From: Pollenia angustigena
Lineage: Eukaryota; Arthropoda; Insecta; Diptera; Polleniidae
Direction of reading: 5' to 3'
Length of the DNA stretch: 64,000 nucleotides
Assembly (NCBI GenBank): GCA_930367215.1
Contig: OV884059.1
Coordinates: 99,870,993 to 99,934,992 of the forward strand
The translations under genes were made by a program, and so were the position numbers. Of the stretch, positions 23,599 to 35,268 are shown one piece after another (the first letter of the stretch is position 1; each line of letters starts with the position of its first letter). The notes under the pieces were generated by a model that saw nothing but the letters and a program-made list of their open reading frames with translations, ran no database searches and was not told the DNA's origin.

Positions 23599-23929
23599 GC
23601 AAAGAGTTGTTTTTGTTTTTCACAGTTTTGGTTTGCTTTAATATTTTTATTATTTATTGTATTTTACAACAACAACAAAAAAACAAGAAGTTTAAATGTT
23701 TTTGTTCAGAATATGTATACACATGTATGAACATTCATACATACGTATATATTTCTACTGTTTTATTTTATTTAATTTCATCGTTTTAAATTGTTCATTA
23801 TTATGTTAAATAATTTAAATAACAAAATATGTATATTATTTTTTTTTTTAAATCAAATGTGATTAATTAATAGTTCAAATAGTATGCGGTGCTAAAATAC
23901 ACGTCTGTATCACAACAAAGCACAAACCG
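23599..23929 (-). other. Probable 5' UTR of the Jockey element
   Basis: AT-rich sequence between the ORF1 ATG and the right target duplication. AGACGTG on the minus strand (23900-23906) may be a downstream promoter element. This is inferred from position. Confidence 0.45.
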
Positions 23930-23938
23930 AATGACGGA

Positions 23939-24500
23939 GATATAAGCAAAAAACCGTAATTTTACCCAAAAATCTCCTTGTTGTTGTTTTTAGATATTCG
24001 TCAATCTGAAACGAACTAGTACCTCTGAACGATTCGCATATTCAGTTTGTTTAAATAATTTAGTTAAATACATAAAATTTTAAAATTAGAATCATTACGA
24101 AAGCCATAGCGGAAATGCTGCTGGTGTCCTATAATCAGTGTTGCCAAAACTTGGTGACCAAAAATGGCTAAATTTACGGAAAAAAATGGCTAAAAAATGG
24201 CTAAAAATGGGCTAAAAAATGACTAAAACTTTTTTAAATAAAAAAACATTAAAGTTCAATAACAAAACAGAAATAATTCATTTAAAGTGGTTTACGATGA
24301 AATTGTAAGTTAAGATCAATTTGTTAAATAAGAATAAACGTAAATTAATATTTTGATATTGATTTAAAAAATTAAATTATCGAAAAATTCGATGTCGTTA
24401 TTGTTCATCTCATAGGAATCATTCGGGCCTATTAGTATTTAATAATTTGAAGGTAAATCATAATCACGACAACATTTACCCAACCTTTTCAGTCCCGATC
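23939..24500. other. Repeat remainder and a CAGTGTTGCCA transposon end
   Basis: 23939-23998 continues the R-type repeat that the Jockey entered. ATCAGTGTTGCCAAAAC (about 24136) resembles the ends of fly DNA transposons and is followed by AAAATGGCTAAA repeats. No coding sequence was seen. Confidence 0.35.
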
Positions 24501-24507
24501 TACAATA

Positions 24508-24780
24508 AAAAACAAGTAAGAAAGTAAAGTCGGTCAACACCGACGATATGGTACCCTACACCACATTAGAACCTATGTACCAAATTTTATCAAATAATCT
24601 CCAAAACAGCCTGGCTGGCCACCCAGCAGGACAAACATCGTTAATTCGGGTCAGAAAGTAATTCTGAGTCAATCGGTGTACGTGAAGGTGGGCTCAGGTC
24701 CATTATTTTAAGGTGTTACAAACATCAGCACAAACGCATTCTACCCTCTCCACTATTATGGTGCTGGTATAAATATTTTA
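24508..24780. mobile_element. Short dispersed repeat, GTCGGTC...GGTATA type
   Basis: AACAAGTAAGAAAGTAAAGTCGG at the left and CTATTATGGTGCTGGTATAAA at the right are degenerate forms of a common fly dispersed repeat. It is non-coding. Confidence 0.5.
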
Positions 24781-25383
24781 TTGATAAAATCGAATTAACG
24801 GTTGCTTAATGCATCCTCTTTCTCAAATTACTTTAAACGATGTTTACTTGGGTAAATACTCTCTCTACTTTATCATTAGACCATGCAAGTGAGAGCAACT
24901 ATATAGTCCATTCTGAAATTTCCAAAAAAAAAAAAATTTTTGCCGCCTGCATCTCTTTATTGAAATACTTGCAACCAGAAAGAAACACCGATGTTTTTGT
25001 TGATCCATTTCATAAATTTAATATTGGAATACTATTGCTTTTTTCAAAAGATGTTTCATCATCATACCCAGTAAAAACTTCGCCTACAAAATAATGTGTA
25101 GTAATCAGAAAAACATAAGAGCATTACTTACAATTCTACTGAAAGAACCAATGAATTTTACAAGGGATGCCCCAAAATGAACACATTAAAAAGTAAGTCA
25201 TTACTTTTTTTACCTGCATTACTATTGTGGTGTGGGTATAAAAACCTTTCAAACCCCATTTTTAAATCAATTAAAAAATTATTTTGTAGCTTTCCAAACT
25301 GGTCAATTCCGGCCATAAATTATAGCGAACAACGCGAACACTTCAAAATATACAACTCATTTATTAATTTGGATCTTGGATAA
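24781..25383. other. Unassigned sequence
   Basis: Open frames of 84 and 68 codons (24840-25094, 25177-25383, plus) show no recognisable domain. I do not call genes here. Confidence 0.35.
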
Positions 25384-25764
25384 CTACACGCAGAGAAAAA
25401 ATATGGTTGGGCATGGTAACGGCAGCAACACTATGTTTAATGTAACAATATATTGTTGTCGCACACAAATAATTGTTATTTTTATTTAATATCAACAATA
25501 TTATAGTTACTGTAAACATATCAATGTTTATCGCAATTATGAATTTGAGTATTGTTGACCGAAAAAATAATTATTTTTCTAACAACTTAATTATGATAAC
25601 TTTCTAAACATATTATATTTCTAATCCAAATTTTTTTTTTTAATATTTTTAATTAGGCTTAAGTTCATCAAATTTAATTTTCGTTAAATTATTTTTATGA
25701 AGAAAGGAATTTTACAACATGAAATTAATTAAAATTTACTGATAATTTTTCATTCTTGACTGAA

Positions 25765-25860
25765 GCTGGGCTCGAACCCAGGCGTTTTTTACGGACAGGT
25801 TACCCTTACATGTTTCGATTGCAACCACTCAATCTCTTCAGAGGGCTTGCCGTTAAACAC
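25765..25860 (-). repeat. tRNA-like module in each 569-bp unit
   Basis: Described for the first unit. On the minus strand, TGGGTTCGAGCC (25769-25780) is a B box inside a CTGGG/CCCAG stem. GATTGAGTGGTTGCAATC (25817-25834) has a 4-bp D-arm-like stem and an A-box-like AGATTGAGTGG. The T loop is one base short and no acceptor stem closes, so this is a tRNA-derived promoter module (SINE-like), not a tRNA gene. It recurs every 569 bp in both arms, about 15 times in all. Confidence 0.6.
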
Positions 25861-25953
25861 TCGCAGCTATCGACTACTGCTGACGTCAATAGTCAAACAT
25901 CAATCCTTAAACCAAAATATATTTAACCTTTGGTAGATCGAAATTTGCTTTGA

Positions 25954-26196
25954 ATGATTATTTATTTTAAATTATTCTACATGTTTTTCCTTACTTCTGT
26001 TTTTTCGTACTTTTGTCAAGAATTCTTCTTGAAGTCCAAAGTACATATTTTGTTTTGTTTTTCATTGTTTGTCTTTCTTTTTCCTGTTGACCTTTTTCAG
26101 CACAACTTGAAGGACAAATGCAAACATAGAGCTCGTGCCTTAGCTTTAACAATAATTAGTGTTGTGGTTATTTTGTTGAACTATTTATGGTTTTAA
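25954..26196 (+). other. 80-codon open frame repeated in every full unit
   Basis: The frame begins MIIYFKLFYMFFLTSVF and ends LLNYLWF. It is strongly hydrophobic: segments at about residues 4-22, 29-49 and 62-80 could span a membrane, with a charged stretch (KDKCKHRARA) between. Identical copies lie at 26523, 27092, 27661, 28230 and 28799 on plus, and end-coordinates 30148, 30719, 31288, 31857, 32426, 32995, 33564 and 34153 on minus. Being open 14 times is explained by unit identity, not selection. No promoter or family match is visible, so it may be chance. Confidence 0.3.
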
Positions 26197-29100
26197 TCCA
26201 AATTTTTTTTAATATTTTTAATTAGGCTTAAGTTCATCAAATTTAATTTTCATTAAATTATTTTTATGAAGAAAGGAATTTTACAACATGAAATTAATTA
26301 AAATTTACTGATAATTTTTCATTCTTGACTGAAGCTGGGCTCGAACCCAGGCGTTTTTTACGGACAGGTTACCCTTACATGTTTCGATTGCAACCACTCA
26401 ATCTCTTCAGAGGGCTTGCCGTTAAACACTCGCAGCTATCGACTACTGCTGACGTCAATAGTCAAACATCAATCCTTAAACCAAAATATATTTAACCTTT
26501 GGTAGATCGAAATTTGCTTTGAATGATTATTTATTTTAAATTATTCTACATGTTTTTCCTTACTTCTGTTTTTTCGTACTTTTGTCAAGAATTCTTCTTG
26601 AAGTCCAAAGTACATATTTTGTTTTGTTTTTCATTGTTTGTCTTTCTTTTTCCTGTTGACCTTTTTCAGCACAACTTGAAGGACAAATGCAAACATAGAG
26701 CTCGTGCCTTAGCTTTAACAATAATTAGTGTTGTGGTTATTTTGTTGAACTATTTATGGTTTTAATCCAAATTTTTTTTAATATTTTTAATTAGGCTTAA
26801 GTTCATCAAATTTAATTTTCATTAAATTATTTTTATGAAGAAAGGAATTTTACAACATGAAATTAATTAAAATTTACTGATAATTTTTCATTCTTGACTG
26901 AAGCTGGGCTCGAACCCAGGCGTTTTTTACGGACAGGTTACCCTTACATGTTTCGATTGCAACCACTCAATCTCTTCAGAGGGCTTGCCGTTAAACACTC
27001 GCAGCTATCGACTACTGCTGACGTCAATAGTCAAACATCAATCCTTAAACCAAAATATATTTAACCTTTGGTAGATCGAAATTTGCTTTGAATGATTATT
27101 TATTTTAAATTATTCTACATGTTTTTCCTTACTTCTGTTTTTTCGTACTTTTGTCAAGAATTCTTCTTGAAGTCCAAAGTACATATTTTGTTTTGTTTTT
27201 CATTGTTTGTCTTTCTTTTTCCTGTTGACCTTTTTCAGCACAACTTGAAGGACAAATGCAAACATAGAGCTCGTGCCTTAGCTTTAACAATAATTAGTGT
27301 TGTGGTTATTTTGTTGAACTATTTATGGTTTTAATCCAAATTTTTTTTAATATTTTTAATTAGGCTTAAGTTCATCAAATTTAATTTTCATTAAATTATT
27401 TTTATGAAGAAAGGAATTTTACAACATGAAATTAATTAAAATTTACTGATAATTTTTCATTCTTGACTGAAGCTGGGCTCGAACCCAGGCGTTTTTTACG
27501 GACAGGTTACCCTTACATGTTTCGATTGCAACCACTCAATCTCTTCAGAGGGCTTGCCGTTAAACACTCGCAGCTATCGACTACTGCTGACGTCAATAGT
27601 CAAACATCAATCCTTAAACCAAAATATATTTAACCTTTGGTAGATCGAAATTTGCTTTGAATGATTATTTATTTTAAATTATTCTACATGTTTTTCCTTA
27701 CTTCTGTTTTTTCGTACTTTTGTCAAGAATTCTTCTTGAAGTCCAAAGTACATATTTTGTTTTGTTTTTCATTGTTTGTCTTTCTTTTTCCTGTTGACCT
27801 TTTTCAGCACAACTTGAAGGACAAATGCAAACATAGAGCTCGTGCCTTAGCTTTAACAATAATTAGTGTTGTGGTTATTTTGTTGAACTATTTATGGTTT
27901 TAATCCAAATTTTTTTTAATATTTTTAATTAGGCTTAAGTTCATCAAATTTAATTTTCATTAAATTATTTTTATGAAGAAAGGAATTTTACAACATGAAA
28001 TTAATTAAAATTTACTGATAATTTTTCATTCTTGACTGAAGCTGGGCTCGAACCCAGGCGTTTTTTACGGACAGGTTACCCTTACATGTTTCGATTGCAA
28101 CCACTCAATCTCTTCAGAGGGCTTGCCGTTAAACACTCGCAGCTATCGACTACTGCTGACGTCAATAGTCAAACATCAATCCTTAAACCAAAATATATTT
28201 AACCTTTGGTAGATCGAAATTTGCTTTGAATGATTATTTATTTTAAATTATTCTACATGTTTTTCCTTACTTCTGTTTTTTCGTACTTTTGTCAAGAATT
28301 CTTCTTGAAGTCCAAAGTACATATTTTGTTTTGTTTTTCATTGTTTGTCTTTCTTTTTCCTGTTGACCTTTTTCAGCACAACTTGAAGGACAAATGCAAA
28401 CATAGAGCTCGTGCCTTAGCTTTAACAATAATTAGTGTTGTGGTTATTTTGTTGAACTATTTATGGTTTTAATCCAAATTTTTTTTAATATTTTTAATTA
28501 GGCTTAAGTTCATCAAATTTAATTTTCATTAAATTATTTTTATGAAGAAAGGAATTTTACAACATGAAATTAATTAAAATTTACTGATAATTTTTCATTC
28601 TTGACTGAAGCTGGGCTCGAACCCAGGCGTTTTTTACGGACAGGTTACCCTTACATGTTTCGATTGCAACCACTCAATCTCTTCAGAGGGCTTGCCGTTA
28701 AACACTCGCAGCTATCGACTACTGCTGACGTCAATAGTCAAACATCAATCCTTAAACCAAAATATATTTAACCTTTGGTAGATCGAAATTTGCTTTGAAT
28801 GATTATTTATTTTAAATTATTCTACATGTTTTTCCTTACTTCTGTTTTTTCGTACTTTTGTCAAGAATTCTTCTTGAAGTCCAAAGTACATATTTTGTTT
28901 TGTTTTTCATTGTTTGTCTTTCTTTTTCCTGTTGACCTTTTTCAGCACAACTTGAAGGACAAATGCAAACATAGAGCTCGTGCCTTAGCTTTAACAATAA
29001 TTAGTGTTGTGGTTATTTTGTTGAACTATTTATGGTTTTAATCCAAATTTTTTTTTTAATATTTTTAATTAGGCTTAAGTTCATCAAATTTAATTTTCAT

Positions 29101-29384
29101 TAAATTATTTTTATGAAGAAAGGAATTTTACAACATGAAATTAATTAAAATTTACTGATAATTTTTCATTCTTGACTGAAGCTGGGCTCGAACCCAGGCG
29201 TTTTTTACGGACAGGTTACCCTTACATGTTTCGATTGCAACCACTCAATCTCTTCAGAGGGCTTGCCGTTAAACACTCGCAGCTATCGACTACTGCTGAC
29301 GTCAATAGTCAAACATCAATCCTTAAACCAAAATATATTTAACCTTTGGTAGATCGAAATTTGCTTTGAATGATTATTTATTTT

Positions 29385-29425
29385 AAATTAAATTAAATTA
29401 AATTAAATTAATTAAATTAAATTAA
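29385..29425. repeat. AAATT-repeat spacer at the palindrome centre
   Basis: Simple repeat of AAATT with one irregular unit (TTAATTAAATT). It joins the truncated last unit of the left arm to the truncated first unit of the right arm. The two arms are cut at different unit positions: the right arm starts about 135 bp further along. Confidence 0.9.
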
Positions 29426-32400
29426 AGTTGTGCTGAAAAAGGTCAACAGGAAAAAGAAAGACAAACAATGAAAAACAAAACAAAATATGTACTTTGGACT
29501 TCAAGAAGAATTCTTGACAAAAGTACGAAAAAACAGAAGTAAGGAAAAACATGTAGAATAATTTAAAATAAATAATCATTCAAAGCAAATTTCGATCTAC
29601 CAAAGGTTAAATATATTTTGGTTTAAGGATTGATGTTTGACTATTGACGTCAGCAGTAGTCGATAGCTGCGAGTGTTTAACGGCAAGCCCTCTGAAGAGA
29701 TTGAGTGGTTGCAATCGAAACATGTAAGGGTAACCTGTCCGTAAAAAACGCCTGGGTTCGAGCCCAGCTTCAGTCAAGAATGAAAAATTATCAGTAAATT
29801 TTAATTAATTTCATGTTGTAAAATTCCTTTCTTCATAAAAATAATTTAATGAAAATTAAATTTGATGAACTTAAGCCTAATTAAAAATATTAAAAAAAAT
29901 TTGGATTAAAACCATAAATAGTTCAACAAAATAACCACAACACTAATTATTGTTAAAGCTAAGGCACGAGCTCTATGTTTGCATTTGTCCTTCAAGTTGT
30001 GCTGAAAAAGGTCAACAGGAAAAAGAAAGACAAACAATGAAAAACAAAACAAAATATGTACTTTGGACTTCAAGAAGAATTCTTGACAAAAGTACGAAAA
30101 AACAGAAGTAAGGAAAAACATGTAGAATAATTTAAAATAAATAATCATTCAAAGCAAATTTCGATCTACCAAAGGTTAAATATATTTTGGTTTAAGGATT
30201 GATGTTTGACTATTGACGTCAGCAGTAGTCGATAGCTGCGAGTGTTTAACGGCAAGCCCTCTGAAGAGATTGAGTGGTTGCAATCGAAACATGTAAGGGT
30301 AACCTGTCCGTAAAAAACGCCTGGGTTCGAGCCCAGCTTCAGTCAAGAATGAAAAATTATCAGTAAATTTTAATTAATTTCATGTTGTAAAATTCCTTTC
30401 TTCATAAAAATAATTTAATGAAAATTAAATTTGATGAACTTAAGCCTAATTAAAAATATTAAAAAAAAAATTTGGATTAAAACCATAAATAGTTCAACAA
30501 AATAACCACAACACTAATTATTGTTAAAGCTAAGGCACGAGCTCTATGTTTGCATTTGTCCTTCAAGTTGTGCTGAAAAAGGTCAACAGGAAAAAGAAAG
30601 ACAAACAATGAAAAACAAAACAAAATATGTACTTTGGACTTCAAGAAGAATTCTTGACAAAAGTACGAAAAAACAGAAGTAAGGAAAAACATGTAGAATA
30701 ATTTAAAATAAATAATCATTCAAAGCAAATTTCGATCTACCAAAGGTTAAATATATTTTGGTTTAAGGATTGATGTTTGACTATTGACGTCAGCAGTAGT
30801 CGATAGCTGCGAGTGTTTAACGGCAAGCCCTCTGAAGAGATTGAGTGGTTGCAATCGAAACATGTAAGGGTAACCTGTCCGTAAAAAACGCCTGGGTTCG
30901 AGCCCAGCTTCAGTCAAGAATGAAAAATTATCAGTAAATTTTAATTAATTTCATGTTGTAAAATTCCTTTCTTCATAAAAATAATTTAATGAAAATTAAA
31001 TTTGATGAACTTAAGCCTAATTAAAAATATTAAAAAAAATTTGGATTAAAACCATAAATAGTTCAACAAAATAACCACAACACTAATTATTGTTAAAGCT
31101 AAGGCACGAGCTCTATGTTTGCATTTGTCCTTCAAGTTGTGCTGAAAAAGGTCAACAGGAAAAAGAAAGACAAACAATGAAAAACAAAACAAAATATGTA
31201 CTTTGGACTTCAAGAAGAATTCTTGACAAAAGTACGAAAAAACAGAAGTAAGGAAAAACATGTAGAATAATTTAAAATAAATAATCATTCAAAGCAAATT
31301 TCGATCTACCAAAGGTTAAATATATTTTGGTTTAAGGATTGATGTTTGACTATTGACGTCAGCAGTAGTCGATAGCTGCGAGTGTTTAACGGCAAGCCCT
31401 CTGAAGAGATTGAGTGGTTGCAATCGAAACATGTAAGGGTAACCTGTCCGTAAAAAACGCCTGGGTTCGAGCCCAGCTTCAGTCAAGAATGAAAAATTAT
31501 CAGTAAATTTTAATTAATTTCATGTTGTAAAATTCCTTTCTTCATAAAAATAATTTAATGAAAATTAAATTTGATGAACTTAAGCCTAATTAAAAATATT
31601 AAAAAAAATTTGGATTAAAACCATAAATAGTTCAACAAAATAACCACAACACTAATTATTGTTAAAGCTAAGGCACGAGCTCTATGTTTGCATTTGTCCT
31701 TCAAGTTGTGCTGAAAAAGGTCAACAGGAAAAAGAAAGACAAACAATGAAAAACAAAACAAAATATGTACTTTGGACTTCAAGAAGAATTCTTGACAAAA
31801 GTACGAAAAAACAGAAGTAAGGAAAAACATGTAGAATAATTTAAAATAAATAATCATTCAAAGCAAATTTCGATCTACCAAAGGTTAAATATATTTTGGT
31901 TTAAGGATTGATGTTTGACTATTGACGTCAGCAGTAGTCGATAGCTGCGAGTGTTTAACGGCAAGCCCTCTGAAGAGATTGAGTGGTTGCAATCGAAACA
32001 TGTAAGGGTAACCTGTCCGTAAAAAACGCCTGGGTTCGAGCCCAGCTTCAGTCAAGAATGAAAAATTATCAGTAAATTTTAATTAATTTCATGTTGTAAA
32101 ATTCCTTTCTTCATAAAAATAATTTAATGAAAATTAAATTTGATGAACTTAAGCCTAATTAAAAATATTAAAAAAAATTTGGATTAAAACCATAAATAGT
32201 TCAACAAAATAACCACAACACTAATTATTGTTAAAGCTAAGGCACGAGCTCTATGTTTGCATTTGTCCTTCAAGTTGTGCTGAAAAAGGTCAACAGGAAA
32301 AAGAAAGACAAACAATGAAAAACAAAACAAAATATGTACTTTGGACTTCAAGAAGAATTCTTGACAAAAGTACGAAAAAACAGAAGTAAGGAAAAACATG

Positions 32401-34524
32401 TAGAATAATTTAAAATAAATAATCATTCAAAGCAAATTTCGATCTACCAAAGGTTAAATATATTTTGGTTTAAGGATTGATGTTTGACTATTGACGTCAG
32501 CAGTAGTCGATAGCTGCGAGTGTTTAACGGCAAGCCCTCTGAAGAGATTGAGTGGTTGCAATCGAAACATGTAAGGGTAACCTGTCCGTAAAAAACGCCT
32601 GGGTTCGAGCCCAGCTTCAGTCAATAATGAAAAATTATCAGTAAATTTTAATTAATTTCATGTTGTAAAATTCCTTTCTTCATAAAAATAATTTAATGAA
32701 AATTAAATTTGATGAACTTAAGCCTAATTAAAAATATTAAAAAAAATTTGGATTAAAACCATAAATAGTTCAACAAAATAACCACAACACTAATTATTGT
32801 TAAAGCTAAGGCACGAGCTCTATGTTTGCATTTGTCCTTCAAGTTGTGCTGAAAAAGGTCAACAGGAAAAAGAAAGACAAACAATGAAAAACAAAACAAA
32901 ATATGTACTTTGGACTTCAAGAAGAATTCTTGACAAAAGTACGAAAAAACAGAAGTAAGGAAAAACATGTAGAATAATTTAAAATAAATAATCATTCAAA
33001 GCAAATTTCGATCTACCAAAGGTTAAATATATTTTGGTTTAAGGATTGATGTTTGACTATTGACGTCAGCAGTAGTCGATAGCTGCGAGTGTTTAACGGC
33101 AAGCCCTCTGAAGAGATTGAGTGGTTGCAATCGAAACATGTAAGGGTAACCTGTCCGTAAAAAACGCCTGGGTTCGAGCCCAGCTTCAGTCAAGAATGAA
33201 AAATTATCAGTAAATTTTAATTAATTTCATGTTGTAAAATTCCTTTCTTCATAAAAATAATTTAATGTAAATTAAATTTGATGAACTTAAGCCTAATTAA
33301 AAATATTAAAAAAAATTTGGATTAAAACCATAAATAGTTCAACAAAATAACCACAACACTAATTATTGTTAAAGCTAAGGCACGAGCTCTATGTTTGCAT
33401 TTGTCCTTCAAGTTGTGCTGAAAAAGGTCAACAGGAAAAAGAAAGACAAACAATGAAAAACAAAACAAAATATGTACTTTGGACTTCAAGAAGAATTCTT
33501 GACAAAAGTACGAAAAAACAGAAGTAAGGAAAAACATGTAGAATAATTTAAAATAAATAATCATTCAAAGCAAATTTCGATCTACCAAAGGTTAAATATA
33601 TTTTGGTTTAAGGATTGATGTTTGACTATTGACGTCAGCAGTAGTCGATAGCTGCGAGTGTTTAACGGCAAGCCCTCTGAAGAGATTGAGTGGTTGCAAT
33701 CGAAACATGTAAGGGTAACCTGTCCGTAAAAAACGCCTGGGTTCGAGCCCAGCTTCAGTCAAGAATGAAAAATTATCAGTAAATTTTAATTAATTTCATG
33801 TTGTAAAATTCCTTTCTTCATAAAAATAATTTAATGAAAATTAAATTTGATGAACTTAAGCCTAATTAAAAATATTAAAAAAAAATAAAATAAAATAAAA
33901 AAAATTTGGATTAAAACCATAAATAGTTCAACAAAATAACCACAACACTAATTATTGTTAAAGCTAAGGCACGAGCTCTATGTTTGCATTTGTCCTTCAA
34001 GTTGTGCTGAAAAAGGTCAACAGGAAAAAGAAAGACAAACAATGAAAAACAAAACAAAATATGTACTTTGGACTTCAAGAAGAATTCTTGACAAAAGTAC
34101 GAAAAAACAGAAGTAAGGAAAAACATGTAGAATAATTTAAAATAAATAATCATTCAAAGCAAATTTCGATCTACCAAAGGTTAAATATATTTTGGTTTAA
34201 GGATTGATGTTTGACTATTGACGTCAGCAGTAGTCGATAGCTGCGAGTGTTTAACGGCAAGCCCTCTGAAGAGATTGAGTGGTTGCAATCGAAACATGTA
34301 AGGGTAACCTGTCCGTAAAAAACGCCTGGGTTCGAGCCCAGCTTCAGTCAAGAATGAAAAATTATCAGTAAATTTTAATTAATTTCATGTTGTAAAATTC
34401 CTTTCTTCATAAAAATAATTTAATGAAAATTAAATTTGATGAACTTAAGCCTAATTAAAAATATTAAAAAAAATTTGGATTAAAACCATAAATAGTTCAA
34501 CAAAATAACCACAACACTAATTAT
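29426..34524 (-). repeat. 569-bp satellite array, right arm (minus orientation)
   Basis: The same units in opposite orientation. Equivalent points are at 30148, 30719, 31288, 31857, 32426, 32995, 33564 and 34153. Spacings are 571, 569 (five times) and 589; the last carries a 20-bp AATAAAATAAAAT-type insertion near 33885. Scattered single changes (near 32625 and 33267) show that the units are not copies of one read. The arm begins with a partial unit (29426-29905) and ends inside a unit at 34524. Confidence 0.95.
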
Positions 34525-34769
34525 CATATTATATTTCTCACAAACATAATATGATATTTAATAGCCATAACATGATAACTTTCTATACATTTATCATATT
34601 ATGTTAAAGATGCAATCAAACTATTTTTACTCTAATCATATTATGTTAGCGCCATTTGTAAAATAATTTTGAAGAAGTTGTTTCGTTTTTTTTTATTTGT
34701 GAGCGGTTAAACAATTAAAAGATAAAATTCCCTAAAAAAATAAGTGTAAAGTAATTAAAAAATTAAAAT

Positions 34770-35165
34770 ATTAGCGGAGTTCATTCAAGGATTAGTGATG
34801 TAATAGTGCAAATATAAAATATCATAGTTTTTTTGTAAAATCCAACAACAAAACACAAAGAGATTTCGTTATATTTTATAAAAGGGCTACGATATTTCTG
34901 TGGTTTTCATGGGCAACCGCGTATGTCTTAAAACAAACGCCATCTAGATCAAACTATGGGCTAGGTATTGCACATTTTAAACTTTGTCACTACGTAAAAA
35001 AATCGGAATTTATCCATCTTTTTCAAAAAAATGTAAAGAGTGTTCAAAATTAGGCAATATGGCATCAACATCTTAAAATCGAAAAAATGGACTCACGCGG
35101 TTGCCCATGAAAACCACAGATTTTTCATTTGCTCTTTTGCAAGCCTTATATTGAACTCCGCTATT
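34770..35165. repeat. Hairpin (foldback) element with 26-bp perfect inverted repeat
   Basis: 34897-34922 and 35095-35120 are perfect inverted copies (TCTGTGGTTTTCATGGGCAA...). Outer, weaker inverted copies of TAGCGGAGTTCA lie at about 34770 and 35153. The interior does not code. It looks like a foldback MITE inside the large TIR element. Confidence 0.7.
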
Positions 35166-35268
35166 TGATTAACATCAGGAAAAATTGTAAAAAGCCACTA
35201 AATAAAAAATCGATTCAAAAATATTTAAATTTATTTTGTATTTGTATGACAATTTATTATGATTAACA

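Larger units (their letters stand above)
10372..23938 (-). mobile_element. Jockey-type retrotransposon, nested and internally duplicated
   Basis: A 9-bp repeat AATGACGGA at 10372-10380 and 23930-23938 brackets the element. The left copy is followed by a T run (10383-10391), the poly(A) tail of a minus-strand element. Removing the insert joins CAGTCAGATCG...AATGACGGA to GATATAAGCAAAAAACC, which reads like a normal dispersed-repeat interior. From the 5' end (right): 5' UTR 23929-23599, ORF1 N-half 23598-22743, foreign DNA 22747-17054, ORF1 C-half and ORF2 17053-14431, then a second pass of the same segment in 14430-11192, then the ORF2 C-terminus and 3' UTR to 10383. Without foreign and duplicated DNA the element is about 4.3 kb. 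An AGACGTG motif lies 24-30 bases from the proposed start, where downstream promoter elements of Jockey-type LINEs lie. Confidence 0.75.
25623..29390 (+). repeat. 569-bp satellite array, left arm (plus orientation)
   Basis: Six full units plus a partial one, with an exact 569-bp period (equivalent points at 25954, 26523, 27092, 27661, 28230, 28799). Units are almost identical; the first has a longer T run and one substitution near 25682. Each unit holds an A/T-rich leader, a tRNA-like module on the minus strand, and an 80-codon open frame on the plus strand. The arm stops at TTATTTTAAATTA before an AAATT-repeat spacer. CATATTATATTTCT lies just outside the left end (25609-25622) and again just outside the right arm (34525-34538). 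Confidence 0.95.

Noticed and set aside
25769..25834. Functional tRNA gene in the satellite
   Set aside because: The T loop is one base short and no acceptor stem pairs.
25623..34524. The evenly spaced repeats as a CRISPR array
   Set aside because: The whole 569-bp unit repeats without variable spacers, and the window is from an animal.
25623..34524. The palindrome as a simple fold-back sequencing artefact
   Set aside because: Arm lengths, junction position, private indels (2 bp and 20 bp) and the outer flanks differ between the sides; still, only long reads can settle it.
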